Assembly: GCA_031289815.1 (NCBI GenBank)
Contig: JAITOS010000097.1
Location: 1 to 12,531, forward strand
Direction of reading: 5' to 3'
Source of the DNA: Peptococcaceae bacterium
GTDB lineage: Bacteria; Bacillota; Desulfitobacteriia; Desulfitobacteriales; Desulfitobacteriaceae
Length of the DNA stretch: 12,531 nucleotides
A program made the translations under genes and the position numbers. Under the pieces are notes generated by a model. It did not search any database, had not been told where the DNA came from, and worked only from the letters and a program-made list of their open reading frames with translations. Shown piece by piece: positions 6,119 through 12,298 of the stretch (its first letter is position 1; each line of letters opens with the position of its first letter).

Positions 6119-6829
6119 ATGCTCAAACAGATGCGCCGAGACATTCAAGTTGTTTTTGAGCGCGATCCCGCAGCCAGGAGTATTTGGGAAGTCGTCTTCT
6201 GTTATCCCGGCTTTCATGCCTTGGCGCTCCACCGTTTTGCCCACTGGCTGTATACATGCCGCCTGATCTTTTTGGCGCGCCTGATCTCTCAGCTATCCCG
6301 TTTTTTTACGGGGATCGAAATCCATCCCGGCGCGAAAATCGGTCAGAGATTTTTTATCGACCACGGGATGGGCGTGGTCATTGGCGAAACAACGGAGATT
6401 GGCGATGATGTGACCCTCTATCAGGGAGTTACCTTGGGAGGAACCGGTAAAGAGAAGGGGAAACGGCATCCGACGATCGGCAGTAACGTCGTGATCGGAG
6501 CGGGCGCTAAGGTGCTGGGCGCGATCGAGGTGGGAAACGACGTGAAAATTGGCGCCGGCTCCGTAGTGAACAAGGCAGTGCCGTCCGATAGTACGGTGGT
6601 GGGTATTCCGGGGAGGATCATCATCCATCGCGGGATTTCCTTAGCCGGACAGGATTTACGGCATGGAGATATGCCGGATCCGGTTGCGGATATGTTGCAG
6701 CAAATCACACTGCGCTTAGAAAATCTGGAAAATAACGAGAAAGAAGAGGGGAATTATTTCCATGTCCTTGAAACTCTACAACACGATGACAAGGCGGAAG
6801 GAAGAATTTCAACCGAGGAAAAAAGGTAG
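6119..6829 (+). CDS. cysE: Serine O-acetyltransferase CysE (236 aa)
   Basis: Acetylates L-serine with acetyl-CoA to O-acetylserine, the precursor of cysteine. ATG 6119 follows GCGGAAGGA at good spacing. The helical N-terminus (about 1-62) includes RDPAARSIWEVVFCYPGFHALALHR. A left-handed beta-helix of hexapeptide repeats follows (about 65-165: IEIHPGAKIGQ, VVIGETTEIGDDV, VVIGAGAKVLGAIEVG). Active-site features are D81-H82 in IDHGMGVVIGE and H117 in GKRHPTIGS, with the GVTLGGTGKEKGKR acetyl-CoA loop. The frame continues about 23 residues (214-236) into the cysS coding region, giving a 68-nt overlap; these terminal residues look non-homologous, as if the original stop was lost. It is controlled by the T-box upstream. 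Identity is firm; the extended tail is the odd point. Confidence 0.95.
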   Translation: MLKQMRRDIQVVFERDPAARSIWEVVFCYPGFHALALHRFAHWLYTCRLIFLARLISQLSRFFTGIEIHPGAKIGQRFFIDHGMGVVIGETTEIGDDVTLYQGVTLGGTGKEKGKRHPTIGSNVVIGAGAKVLGAIEVGNDVKIGAGSVVNKAVPSDSTVVGIPGRIIIHRGISLAGQDLRHGDMPDPVADMLQQITLRLENLENNEKEEGNYFHVLETLQHDDKAEGRISTEEKR

Positions 6830-8222
6830 CGTATCCATGTACGTCTGCGGGCCGACCACCTATCATTACTTCCATATAGGTAACGCCCGGATGCTGGTGG
6901 TCTTTGATATGATTCGCCGCTATCTCCTGTATAAAGGAAACGAGGTTCAATTTGTTCAGAATTTTACGGATGTAGACGACAAGATCATTCAACGGGCCCA
7001 AGAAGCGGGGAAAGACGCTCACGACCTCGGACAACAGTTTATTCAAGAGTATTTTGAAGACGCTAAAGCGCTGAATATCTTACCGGCGACCGTACATCCC
7101 AAGGCTACCGAACATGTGGAAGACATGATCGGGATCATTCAGGGGCTTATCGCTAAGGGGCTGGCGTATCAGTTGGATGGGGACGTTTACTACGCCGTCA
7201 CTAAATTTCCGGCCTACGGGAAATTGTCAGGACGGAATTTGGAGGATTTGCAAGCCGGCGCGCGGGTGGAGATAGACGAGCGGAAAAAGAATCCGATGGA
7301 TTTTGCCCTTTGGAAAAAAGCGAAACCGGGAGAGCCGTTTTGGGACAGTCCCTGGGGAGCGGGGAGGCCCGGCTGGCATATTGAATGTACGGCGATGTCG
7401 CTGAAATATCTGGGGCCCGGCTTTGATATCCACGGCGGCGGCGCGGATCTGATTTTTCCCCATCATGAAAATGAGATTGCGCAGACGGAAGGCTATCTGG
7501 ACGGGCAGACGTTCGCCTGTTACTGGATGCACAACGCTTTTCTGACCGTACAGCAGGAAAAAATGTCCAAATCGCTGGGCAATTTCTTTACGGTCAGAGA
7601 GATATTGGAACATTTTTCGGGAGAAGTCATCCGCTTCTATCTGCTGGGCACGCATTACCGGAGTCCCTTGGACTTTGACAGTGAAAAGCTGACGATGGCG
7701 CAAAAGGCGCTGGAGCGCTTGCAGACGAGCGTGCGACTGGCGGATGAGGTTTTACAGAAGGCGGAGAACCTGACGGCGGAGAATTCTCCGGAGAGCCGGA
7801 TATTAAGCGACGCCGCCCAAGTAGCCAAGGCGGATTTTGAAAAAGCGATGGACGACGATTTTAATTCTTCGTTAGCTTGCGCCGTCCTATTCAATCTGGC
7901 AAAAGTGATCAATACGTCGCTGCAAAACGAAGCGGAAGCGACGACGGGTCTGACGGCGGCCAGAGCGGTCTTGCAGGAGCTGGGGGCGGTGCTGGGATTT
8001 GACTTGGAGCATTCGGCTCTGGCAACGGACAACGACGAGAATAGCCAGCGCTTGGATGAAGTGATGGCTATCCTCTTGCAAGTGAGGGGAAGAATTCGTC
8101 AGAAAAAAGACTGGGAACTGGCGGATCTGATCCGCGATAGCCTGAAGGACGCGGGGATCGTCATAGAGGATACGCCGCAAGGCGCGCGCTGGAAGATCAG
8201 TAGAGAAGGAGGCAGGGCTTAA
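6762..8222 (+). CDS. cysS: Cysteinyl-tRNA synthetase CysS (486 aa)
   Basis: Charges tRNA-Cys; class I synthetase. The start is ATG 6762 (MSLKLYNTMTRRKEEFQP), which matches the usual family N-terminus; an AGAGGGG site lies about 11 nt upstream inside cysE. The HIGH-type motif is HIGN (38-41), just after the zinc-ligand cysteine C29 (MYVCGPT). Other zinc-site segments are HIECTAMS and GGGADLIFPHHENE. KMSKS is at 267-271 (QQEKMSKSLGNFF). The TDVDDKII segment and a helical C-terminal anticodon region (ending GARWKISREGG) are present, and length is normal. The 68-nt overlap with cysE means that either ribosomes reinitiate or the two frames are read independently. cysE and cysS share the T-box, tying cysteine supply to tRNA-Cys charging. 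Confidence 0.97.
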   Translation: MSLKLYNTMTRRKEEFQPRKKGSVSMYVCGPTTYHYFHIGNARMLVVFDMIRRYLLYKGNEVQFVQNFTDVDDKIIQRAQEAGKDAHDLGQQFIQEYFEDAKALNILPATVHPKATEHVEDMIGIIQGLIAKGLAYQLDGDVYYAVTKFPAYGKLSGRNLEDLQAGARVEIDERKKNPMDFALWKKAKPGEPFWDSPWGAGRPGWHIECTAMSLKYLGPGFDIHGGGADLIFPHHENEIAQTEGYLDGQTFACYWMHNAFLTVQQEKMSKSLGNFFTVREILEHFSGEVIRFYLLGTHYRSPLDFDSEKLTMAQKALERLQTSVRLADEVLQKAENLTAENSPESRILSDAAQVAKADFEKAMDDDFNSSLACAVLFNLAKVINTSLQNEAEATTGLTAARAVLQELGAVLGFDLEHSALATDNDENSQRLDEVMAILLQVRGRIRQKKDWELADLIRDSLKDAGIVIEDTPQGARWKISREGGRA

Positions 8223-8232
8223 ACCCGACGAT

Positions 8233-8622
8233 GTGGAGCATTGGCAGGAGATGAACGCGACGACGATGGCCTATCTGGGAGATGCGGTGTACGAGCTTTG
8301 GGTGCGCAGGCATTTGTTAGAGACGGGAATGGTCAAGGTCAAAGAACTGCATAAAGCCGCCGTGAAATATGTTTGCGCCGACACGCAGGCCCGCCTCTTG
8401 CGCCAGTTAACGCCGGATTTGGATGAAAAAGAAAGCCAGATCGTTTTACGGGGACGCAACGCCAATGGGAATCATCCCAAGCGCGTTGACGTGATCACCT
8501 ATCGGCACGCGACCGCTTTCGAGGCCTTGGTAGGGTATTGGTACTTGAGCGGCCAGAAACAGAGAATGGAATGGGCGTTTCAGCAGGCGGCGAATATGGG
8601 AACGGAGGAGGGGGATCCATGA
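8233..8622 (+). CDS. mrnC: Mini-ribonuclease III MrnC (129 aa)
   Basis: An RNase III catalytic domain without the double-stranded-RNA-binding domain; in B. subtilis it trims 23S rRNA precursor ends. Signature YLGDAVYE at 14-21 (acidic catalytic residues D17 and E21) and the second acidic motif TAFEALVGYWYL (E97). Between them is RGRNANGNHPKR, typical of the family. The start is uncertain: GTG 8233 gives MEHWQEMNATTMAYLGDAVYE but no ribosome site stands at normal distance. GAAGGAGG (8205-8212) is about 20 nt upstream, and the ATG at 8251 directly abuts GCAGGAG. The gene follows cysS by 10 nt and overlaps thyX by the ATGA at 8619-8622. Length is typical for Mini-III. Confidence 0.92.
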   Translation: MEHWQEMNATTMAYLGDAVYELWVRRHLLETGMVKVKELHKAAVKYVCADTQARLLRQLTPDLDEKESQIVLRGRNANGNHPKRVDVITYRHATAFEALVGYWYLSGQKQRMEWAFQQAANMGTEEGDP

Positions 8623-9296
8623 ATGTTCAACTGATCCAGTATACGCCTGAGCCGGAGAAAATCGTCGCCGCCGCCGCTCGCGTGTGCTATTCTTCCGATC
8701 CGGCGACCGCCTTGCTGGAGCGTTTAGATGAGACGAAGACGGCGACCTTTATTCGGATGCTGTTTACGCGGGGGCACCTTTCCCCTTTTGAGCATATCAG
8801 CTTTCAATTTGCGGTGGACGGGGTTTCCAGGGCCCTTTCCCATCAATTGGTACGTCACCGCCTGGCCAGCTATTCACAGCGCTCACAGCGCTATGTGAAA
8901 GAATCGGGGTTTCAGTATATCGTACCTCCCGCAATTGAACAAAATCAGGAGGCGAAAGCCGGATTTCAACGGGTCATGGAAGAGCTGCAAAGGAGCTATG
9001 AAGCATTGCTCCGGCTGGTTCCGGCTGAAGACGCGCGCTATATTCTGCCGAATGCCTGCGCGACTTCCTTGGTAGCCACCTTTAACGCTCGCTCGCTCTT
9101 CAACTTTTTTGAACTGAGGATGTGTACCAGAGCGCAGTGGGAGATCCGCGAGCTGGCGGAAAAGATGCTGAAGCTCGTGCAAGCGGTCGCGCCTAACGTC
9201 TTTGCTCACAGCGGCCCGACGTGCGTCACGCAGGGCATTTGCCGTGAAGGGGAAATGAGCTGCGGCCGTTTAAAAGGAAAAAAAGCGCATGAATGA
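8619..9296 (+). CDS. thyX: Flavin-dependent thymidylate synthase ThyX (225 aa)
   Basis: Makes dTMP from dUMP with methylene-tetrahydrofolate and FAD/NADPH; structurally unrelated to ThyA. The diagnostic ThyX motif RHRLASYSQRSQR is at residues 79-91. HLSPFEHISFQF (53-64) and the later FNARSLFNFFELR…AQWEIRELA segment are also family features. ATG 8619 is preceded by GGAGGAGGGG (8604-8613) and gives the usual N-terminus MNVQLIQYTPEPEKIVAAAARVCY; the frame open further upstream is inside mrnC. ATG overlaps the mrnC stop (ATGA), and the TGA overlaps rlmB by 8 nt. Bacillus lacks a gene at this point of the cluster, so thyX has joined the ribosomal-RNA maturation pair mrnC/rlmB here. No ThyA is visible in this window. 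Confidence 0.96.
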   Translation: MNVQLIQYTPEPEKIVAAAARVCYSSDPATALLERLDETKTATFIRMLFTRGHLSPFEHISFQFAVDGVSRALSHQLVRHRLASYSQRSQRYVKESGFQYIVPPAIEQNQEAKAGFQRVMEELQRSYEALLRLVPAEDARYILPNACATSLVATFNARSLFNFFELRMCTRAQWEIRELAEKMLKLVQAVAPNVFAHSGPTCVTQGICREGEMSCGRLKGKKAHE

Positions 9297-10041
9297 AGAG
9301 ATCGTTTACGGGAAGAATGCCGTCCGCGAATTGCTGCAAAGTCAAAGACCGCTCAATAAAGTCTTGTTGCAGAAGGAGAGCTCCGGCCAGGGGACAAGCG
9401 ATATTCTGGACGCCTTGCGCGAGCGCAAAATCCCCTATCAATTCGTGGAACGGCAGGCGTTGGATCGGCTGACGGAAAAACAGAACCATCAGGGGATTCT
9501 GGCCTATGTGGCGCCGAAAGAATACGCGGAAGTAGAGGATATGCTGGCCTTGGCGGCGCAAAAGCAAGAAGATCCATGCATTCTCCTGTTGGATCAGGTG
9601 GAAGATCCGCATAATCTGGGGGCGGTGATTCGCACGGTGAACGCGGTGGGAGCGCATGGGGTGATCATTCCCAAACGGCGGAGCGTCGCTTTAACCGGGA
9701 CGGTAGCCAAGACCTCCGCCGGTGCGGTGGAGCATGTGCTGGTAGCCCGGGTCAGCAATCTGGTCCAGACCTTAAAAGAATTGAAAAAAGCGGGATGCTG
9801 GATTGCGGGCGCGGAAATGGATGGTCAGGATATCTTTCAGACGGACCTGACCGGTCCGCGGGTCGTCGTCGTGGGCGGCGAAGGGAAAGGACTCGGCAAG
9901 CTGGTGCGGGAAACCTGCGACGAACTGATCCGTCTGCCCATGCGCGGGGAAATAAGCTCGCTGAATGTCAGCGCGGCAAGCTCGGTGATATTATATGAGA
10001 TATTGCGTCAAAGAATGACGAAACAGCGGCCAGAAGGCTGA
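9289..10041 (+). CDS. rlmB: 23S rRNA (guanosine-2'-O-)-methyltransferase RlmB, SpoU/TrmH family (250 aa)
   Basis: Predicted to 2'-O-methylate a 23S rRNA guanosine (G2251 in E. coli numbering) with S-adenosylmethionine, using the knotted SPOUT fold. An N-terminal substrate-binding domain (about 1-80) begins EEIVYGKNAVRELL. Motif 1 is LDQVEDPHNLGAVIRT (101-116) with N109 and R115. Motif 2 is GGEGKGL (196-202). Motif 3 covers 215-235 with RLPMRGEISSLNVSAA. ATG 9289 has AAAAGGAAAA 8-10 nt upstream and overlaps the thyX end by 8 nt. Length is normal. The gene corresponds to B. subtilis yacO/rlmB. SpoU paralogues such as TrmL or TrmH are alternatives, but the N-terminal domain and synteny favour RlmB. 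Confidence 0.92.
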   Translation: MNEEIVYGKNAVRELLQSQRPLNKVLLQKESSGQGTSDILDALRERKIPYQFVERQALDRLTEKQNHQGILAYVAPKEYAEVEDMLALAAQKQEDPCILLLDQVEDPHNLGAVIRTVNAVGAHGVIIPKRRSVALTGTVAKTSAGAVEHVLVARVSNLVQTLKELKKAGCWIAGAEMDGQDIFQTDLTGPRVVVVGGEGKGLGKLVRETCDELIRLPMRGEISSLNVSAASSVILYEILRQRMTKQRPEG

Positions 10042-10059
10042 AAATGGGAAAACTTCGCC

Positions 10060-10089
10060 TTGACGCTCTTCAAAGCGGTCAGTTATAAT
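10060..10089 (+). promoter_or_regulatory. Sigma-A-type promoter of sigH
   Basis: TTGACG (10060-10065), an 18-bp spacer, then TATAAT (10084-10089), in the 115-nt gap between rlmB and sigH. Initiation near 10096 gives a leader of about 60 nt holding the GAGAGGAGGGA ribosome site. Confidence 0.78.
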
Positions 10090-10156
10090 GAGTAGATAAG
10101 GTTGTGGACAAGGTTCAAGTGAATTTTCATACAAAGAGAGGAGGGAGCTGCGTTTA

Positions 10157-10804
10157 ATGATGAATGCCCAACCAGGCTCACTCGCGGAACGCGAAATGGT
10201 TGATACTGCCGATGAAATCATCGTAGAATTAGCAAAAGAAGGCGACGTCGTCGCCGTCGAGTTCTTGATCAACAAATACAGGAGCTTTGTGAGGGCTAAA
10301 GCGCGCTCTTACTTCTTGATCGGCGCCGACCGTGAGGATATCATTCAGGAAGGTATGATCGGTTTATACAAAGCGATCCGTGACTTTAAAGGAGATAAAT
10401 TATCTTCTTTTCGCGCTTTTGCCGAATTATGCATTACCCGACAGATCATTACGGCCATTAAGACCGCCACGCGTCAAAAACATATTCCGCTCAACTCTTA
10501 TGTATCTCTGAATAAGCCGATCTATGACGAGGATTCGGACCGGACTTTGCTGGACGTGATCTCCGGAACCAAAATAACGGATCCGGAAGAATTGGTTATC
10601 AGCCGGGAAGAATTTGATGGAATCGAAGAAAAAATGGGGGAAATCCTCAGCGCTTTGGAATGGAAGGTATTGATGGCCTATCTGGGCGGGAAAAGCTATC
10701 AGGAAATCGCCGTAGATCTGTCCCGGCACGTAAAATCGATCGACAACGCGTTGCAACGGGTGAAAAGGAAGCTGGAAAGATATCTGGAACGGCGTGACGA
10801 CTGA
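10157..10804 (+). CDS. sigH: RNA polymerase sigma-70-family factor SigH/Spo0H-like (215 aa)
   Basis: Alternative sigma factor. Region 2 holds the core-binding and -10 recognition segment: FLIGADREDIIQEGMIGLYKAIRDF (residues 53-77), then DKLSSFRAFAELCITRQIITAIKTATRQKH. Region 4 near the C-terminus reads LEWKVLMAYLGGKSYQEIAVDLSRHVKSIDNALQRVKRKLERYL, a helix-turn-helix for -35 binding. There is no region 1.1 or region 3 of a housekeeping factor. ATG 10157 is about 10 nt after GAGAGGAGGGA; a second ATG at 10160 is also possible. Size and position after rlmB match sigH of B. subtilis, where it drives stationary-phase and early sporulation genes; its target set in this organism cannot be read here. 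No yacP/rae1 gene separates it from rlmB. Confidence 0.93.
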   Translation: MMNAQPGSLAEREMVDTADEIIVELAKEGDVVAVEFLINKYRSFVRAKARSYFLIGADREDIIQEGMIGLYKAIRDFKGDKLSSFRAFAELCITRQIITAIKTATRQKHIPLNSYVSLNKPIYDEDSDRTLLDVISGTKITDPEELVISREEFDGIEEKMGEILSALEWKVLMAYLGGKSYQEIAVDLSRHVKSIDNALQRVKRKLERYLERRDD

Positions 10805-10858
10805 GGCAAGACGCGCGATAACGCGATATGAAGTAAAGGTGGTAGGTGCAACGGCGAT

Positions 10859-10887
10859 TTGTGTTCAAAAAGAAAATAAAGTATAAT
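10859..10887 (+). promoter_or_regulatory. Candidate promoter for tRNA-Thr
   Basis: TTGTGT (10859-10864), a 17-bp spacer, then a perfect TATAAT (10882-10887). It is the best promoter in the 198-nt sigH–tRNA gap and would give a 5' tRNA leader of about 110 nt. The rest of that gap holds a palindrome at 10933-10948 and no gene I can support. Confidence 0.55.
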
Positions 10888-10932
10888 GCGATTGTTGACT
10901 TTAAAGCAAAAAACAAAATCAGCTGTCGCTTC

Positions 10933-10948
10933 GTGTGTGATCACTCAC
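10933..10948. repeat. Operator-like palindrome upstream of tRNA-Thr
   Basis: GTGTGTGATCACTCAC is a 16-bp palindrome with the perfect core GTGATCAC, GTG/CAC ends and one mismatched pair. It lies between the candidate promoter and the tRNA, so it would be within the transcribed leader. Function unknown. Confidence 0.35.
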
Positions 10949-11002
10949 TATGAAAATCGTTCCCATATAAACGGAACTTGCGTGTGGCACGAGCGCGTTC
11001 AT

Positions 11003-11078
11003 GCCGACGTAGCTCAATTGGTAGAGCAGCTGATTTGTAATCAGCAGGTTGCGGGTTCGAGTCCCATCGTCGGCTCCA
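11003..11078 (+). tRNA. tRNA-Thr (anticodon TGT), CCA encoded
   Basis: The cloverleaf is readable: acceptor GCCGACG (11003-11009) with CGTCGGC (11068-11074), seven perfect pairs. D-stem is GCTC/GAGC (11012-11015, 11024-11027). Anticodon stem is GCTGA/TCAGC with loop TTTGTAA, anticodon TGT at 11036-11038 reading ACA. T-loop is TTCGAGT. The T-stem has three G-C pairs, a G·T wobble and a C·A mismatch (11052/11066). The 3' CCA is in the DNA (11076-11078). The mobile-element-like recombinase gene starts 131 nt downstream, so this tRNA is a natural candidate attachment locus. Confidence 0.95.
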
Positions 11079-11096
11079 TAAAAGAAATTAAGTAAT

Positions 11097-11145
11097 AAAG
11101 CGGTTTTCAGTAAATGGTTAAATACTGAGAACCGCTTTTGTTTTG
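11097..11145 (+). terminator. Intrinsic terminator after tRNA-Thr
   Basis: A 16-bp stem with one wobble: AAAGCGGTTTTCAGTA (11097-11112) against TACTGAGAACCGCTTT (11123-11138), with a 10-nt loop and a T-rich tail (TTTTGTTTT). It insulates the recombinase gene from tRNA transcription. The region 11146-11196 after it shows no convincing promoter. Confidence 0.88.
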
Positions 11146-11209
11146 CTCAAAAAGAAATAATCATCAGCACTACTTGAGGTCATCTTCTTCCCATTGAAGG
11201 AGGGTAACA

Positions 11210-12202
11210 GTGTTAAAGATAAAGCAGGGCAAAGCAACTCTTTTAATAGATGATCTCAATGAATTTTTATACATGTGCAAGCTAAAGAATCTATCACCAT
11301 CAACAATACGAACATACACACAGCAATTCCAGTACTTCCTCAATCATCTGGACAATAACGGAGTATCAGCAACAGAGGATATAACTCAACAGCACATCAA
11401 CACTTACATAGAAGCATTATTGAGTAAAGATATAACCATAGTCTCCATCAACACAGCACTAAGAAACATCAAGGTAGTGCTGAATTACTTCATCAGCGAA
11501 GAGTTACTAAGCAATAAAATCAAGATAACAGCAGTAAAAGATAATAATCAAGATAACAATAATAACCATCGCCATGATAACAGCAACAAGAGAAGGTATT
11601 ACACAAGAGAGGAAATAGAGGTGTTGCTCAAGCAACCTAACACCTCTAAATGCTCATATAATGAATTAAGAAATTGGACAATGGTGTGCTTCCTCATCAG
11701 CACAGGGTGCAGAGTAAGCACTCTCATCAACATAAGACTGCAAGATATAGACTTCATCAACATGATGATACATTTTAGACACATGAAATCATCAAGAGCA
11801 GAAGCCACATCAAGAACTCAACAATTCCCACTATCGAAAGAGTTAAACAGAGTGCTTAAAACATACATCAGAAATACAGAAGGATTAGATGAAATACTCT
11901 TCCCATCAACAAGCAACACCATGTTGCACCAATCCTCTGTATATCACGCAATAGAAAAGTATAACAAATCAAGAGGGGTAGAGGTGTGTGGTTTACATAT
12001 GTTCAGACACACATTTGCAAGAGAAATGGTGCTAAGAGGAGTCAGCAGCATAACACTAAAAAGATTGATGGGTCATGCAAGCATAGCAATGACGGAGAGA
12101 TATGTACAGTTGTATGGAGAGGATTTAAGAGGGAGTGTGGATGAGTATGACATACTCAGGAGGACATCTGCAAATGCTCTTGTAAAAAAGGTGTATCGTT
12201 AA
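11210..12202 (+). CDS. Tyrosine recombinase/integrase, XerC/XerD-like (330 aa), horizontally acquired
   Basis: Site-specific recombinase that cuts and rejoins DNA through a covalent 3'-phosphotyrosine. The GTG start at 11210 is 5 nt after AAGGAGGG (11197-11204). An N-terminal SAM-like core-binding domain spans about 12-105 (LSPSTIRTYTQQFQYFLNHL; SINTALRNIKVVLNYF). A low-complexity Asn/Asp/His linker (about 107-127) follows, then the catalytic domain. The full catalytic set is present: R168 (STGCRVS), K193 (HMK), H263 and R266 (LHMFRHTFA), H289 (MGHAS), Y298 (TERYVQL). No arm-type DNA-binding domain of lambda type is seen, so it resembles Xer/transposon recombinases more than lambda-type phage integrases. 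Codon use is strongly A-rich and AGA-rich, unlike the G/C-richer genes before it, indicating transfer. No excisionase or other mobility gene is visible; the only neighbour downstream is repeat DNA. Its target site is unknown. Confidence 0.93.
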   Translation: MLKIKQGKATLLIDDLNEFLYMCKLKNLSPSTIRTYTQQFQYFLNHLDNNGVSATEDITQQHINTYIEALLSKDITIVSINTALRNIKVVLNYFISEELLSNKIKITAVKDNNQDNNNNHRHDNSNKRRYYTREEIEVLLKQPNTSKCSYNELRNWTMVCFLISTGCRVSTLINIRLQDIDFINMMIHFRHMKSSRAEATSRTQQFPLSKELNRVLKTYIRNTEGLDEILFPSTSNTMLHQSSVYHAIEKYNKSRGVEVCGLHMFRHTFAREMVLRGVSSITLKRLMGHASIAMTERYVQLYGEDLRGSVDEYDILRRTSANALVKKVYR

Positions 12203-12254
12203 GGCATAATAGAACATGTATTCGTATAGAGGAGTCTTAGAGTTAGTAAGGGGG
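12203..12254. other. Degenerate repeat-like spacer after the recombinase gene
   Basis: There is no gene. The segment TATTCGTATAGAGGAGTCTTA (12219-12239, broken here as TATTCGTATAG plus AGGAGTCTTA) resembles the shortened array unit at 12321-12341, which reads TATTCGTAAAG then AGAGGTACTT. This suggests the repeat family begins almost at the recombinase stop codon and has decayed. No T-rich terminator follows the gene. Confidence 0.4.
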
Positions 12255-12294
12255 GTGAGTCACGATTTCATCGTGTGAGTCACGATTTCATCGT
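12255..12294. repeat. Two abutting perfect 20-bp direct repeats with internal palindromes
   Basis: The unit GTGAGTCACGATTTCATCGT occurs at 12255-12274 and again at 12275-12294, with no bases between. Each unit holds two dyads: GTGA-G-TCAC and ACGAT-TTC-ATCGT. At the junction the second dyad extends to CACGAT-TTC-ATCGTG. The unit is unrelated to the 27-bp array that follows. Confidence 0.9.
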
Positions 12295-12298
12295 TTCT

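Noticed and set aside
8538..8618. Longer ThyX starting at 8538
   Set aside because: The extra residues lie inside mrnC in another frame and precede the family N-terminus; ATG 8619 has a strong ribosome site and an ATGA overlap.
10814..10825. CGCG-ATAA-CGCG hairpin after sigH as a terminator
   Set aside because: The stem is four base pairs and no T-run follows.
10895..10923. TTGACT at 10895 as a tRNA promoter
   Set aside because: No -10-like hexamer lies at 16-18 bp; the upstream TATAAT at 10882 is better supported.
10886..11095. 69-residue open frame covering the tRNA
   Set aside because: Its second half (ADVAQLVEQLICNQQVAGSS) is the well-known spurious translation of a tRNA gene; the cloverleaf on the same bases is clear.
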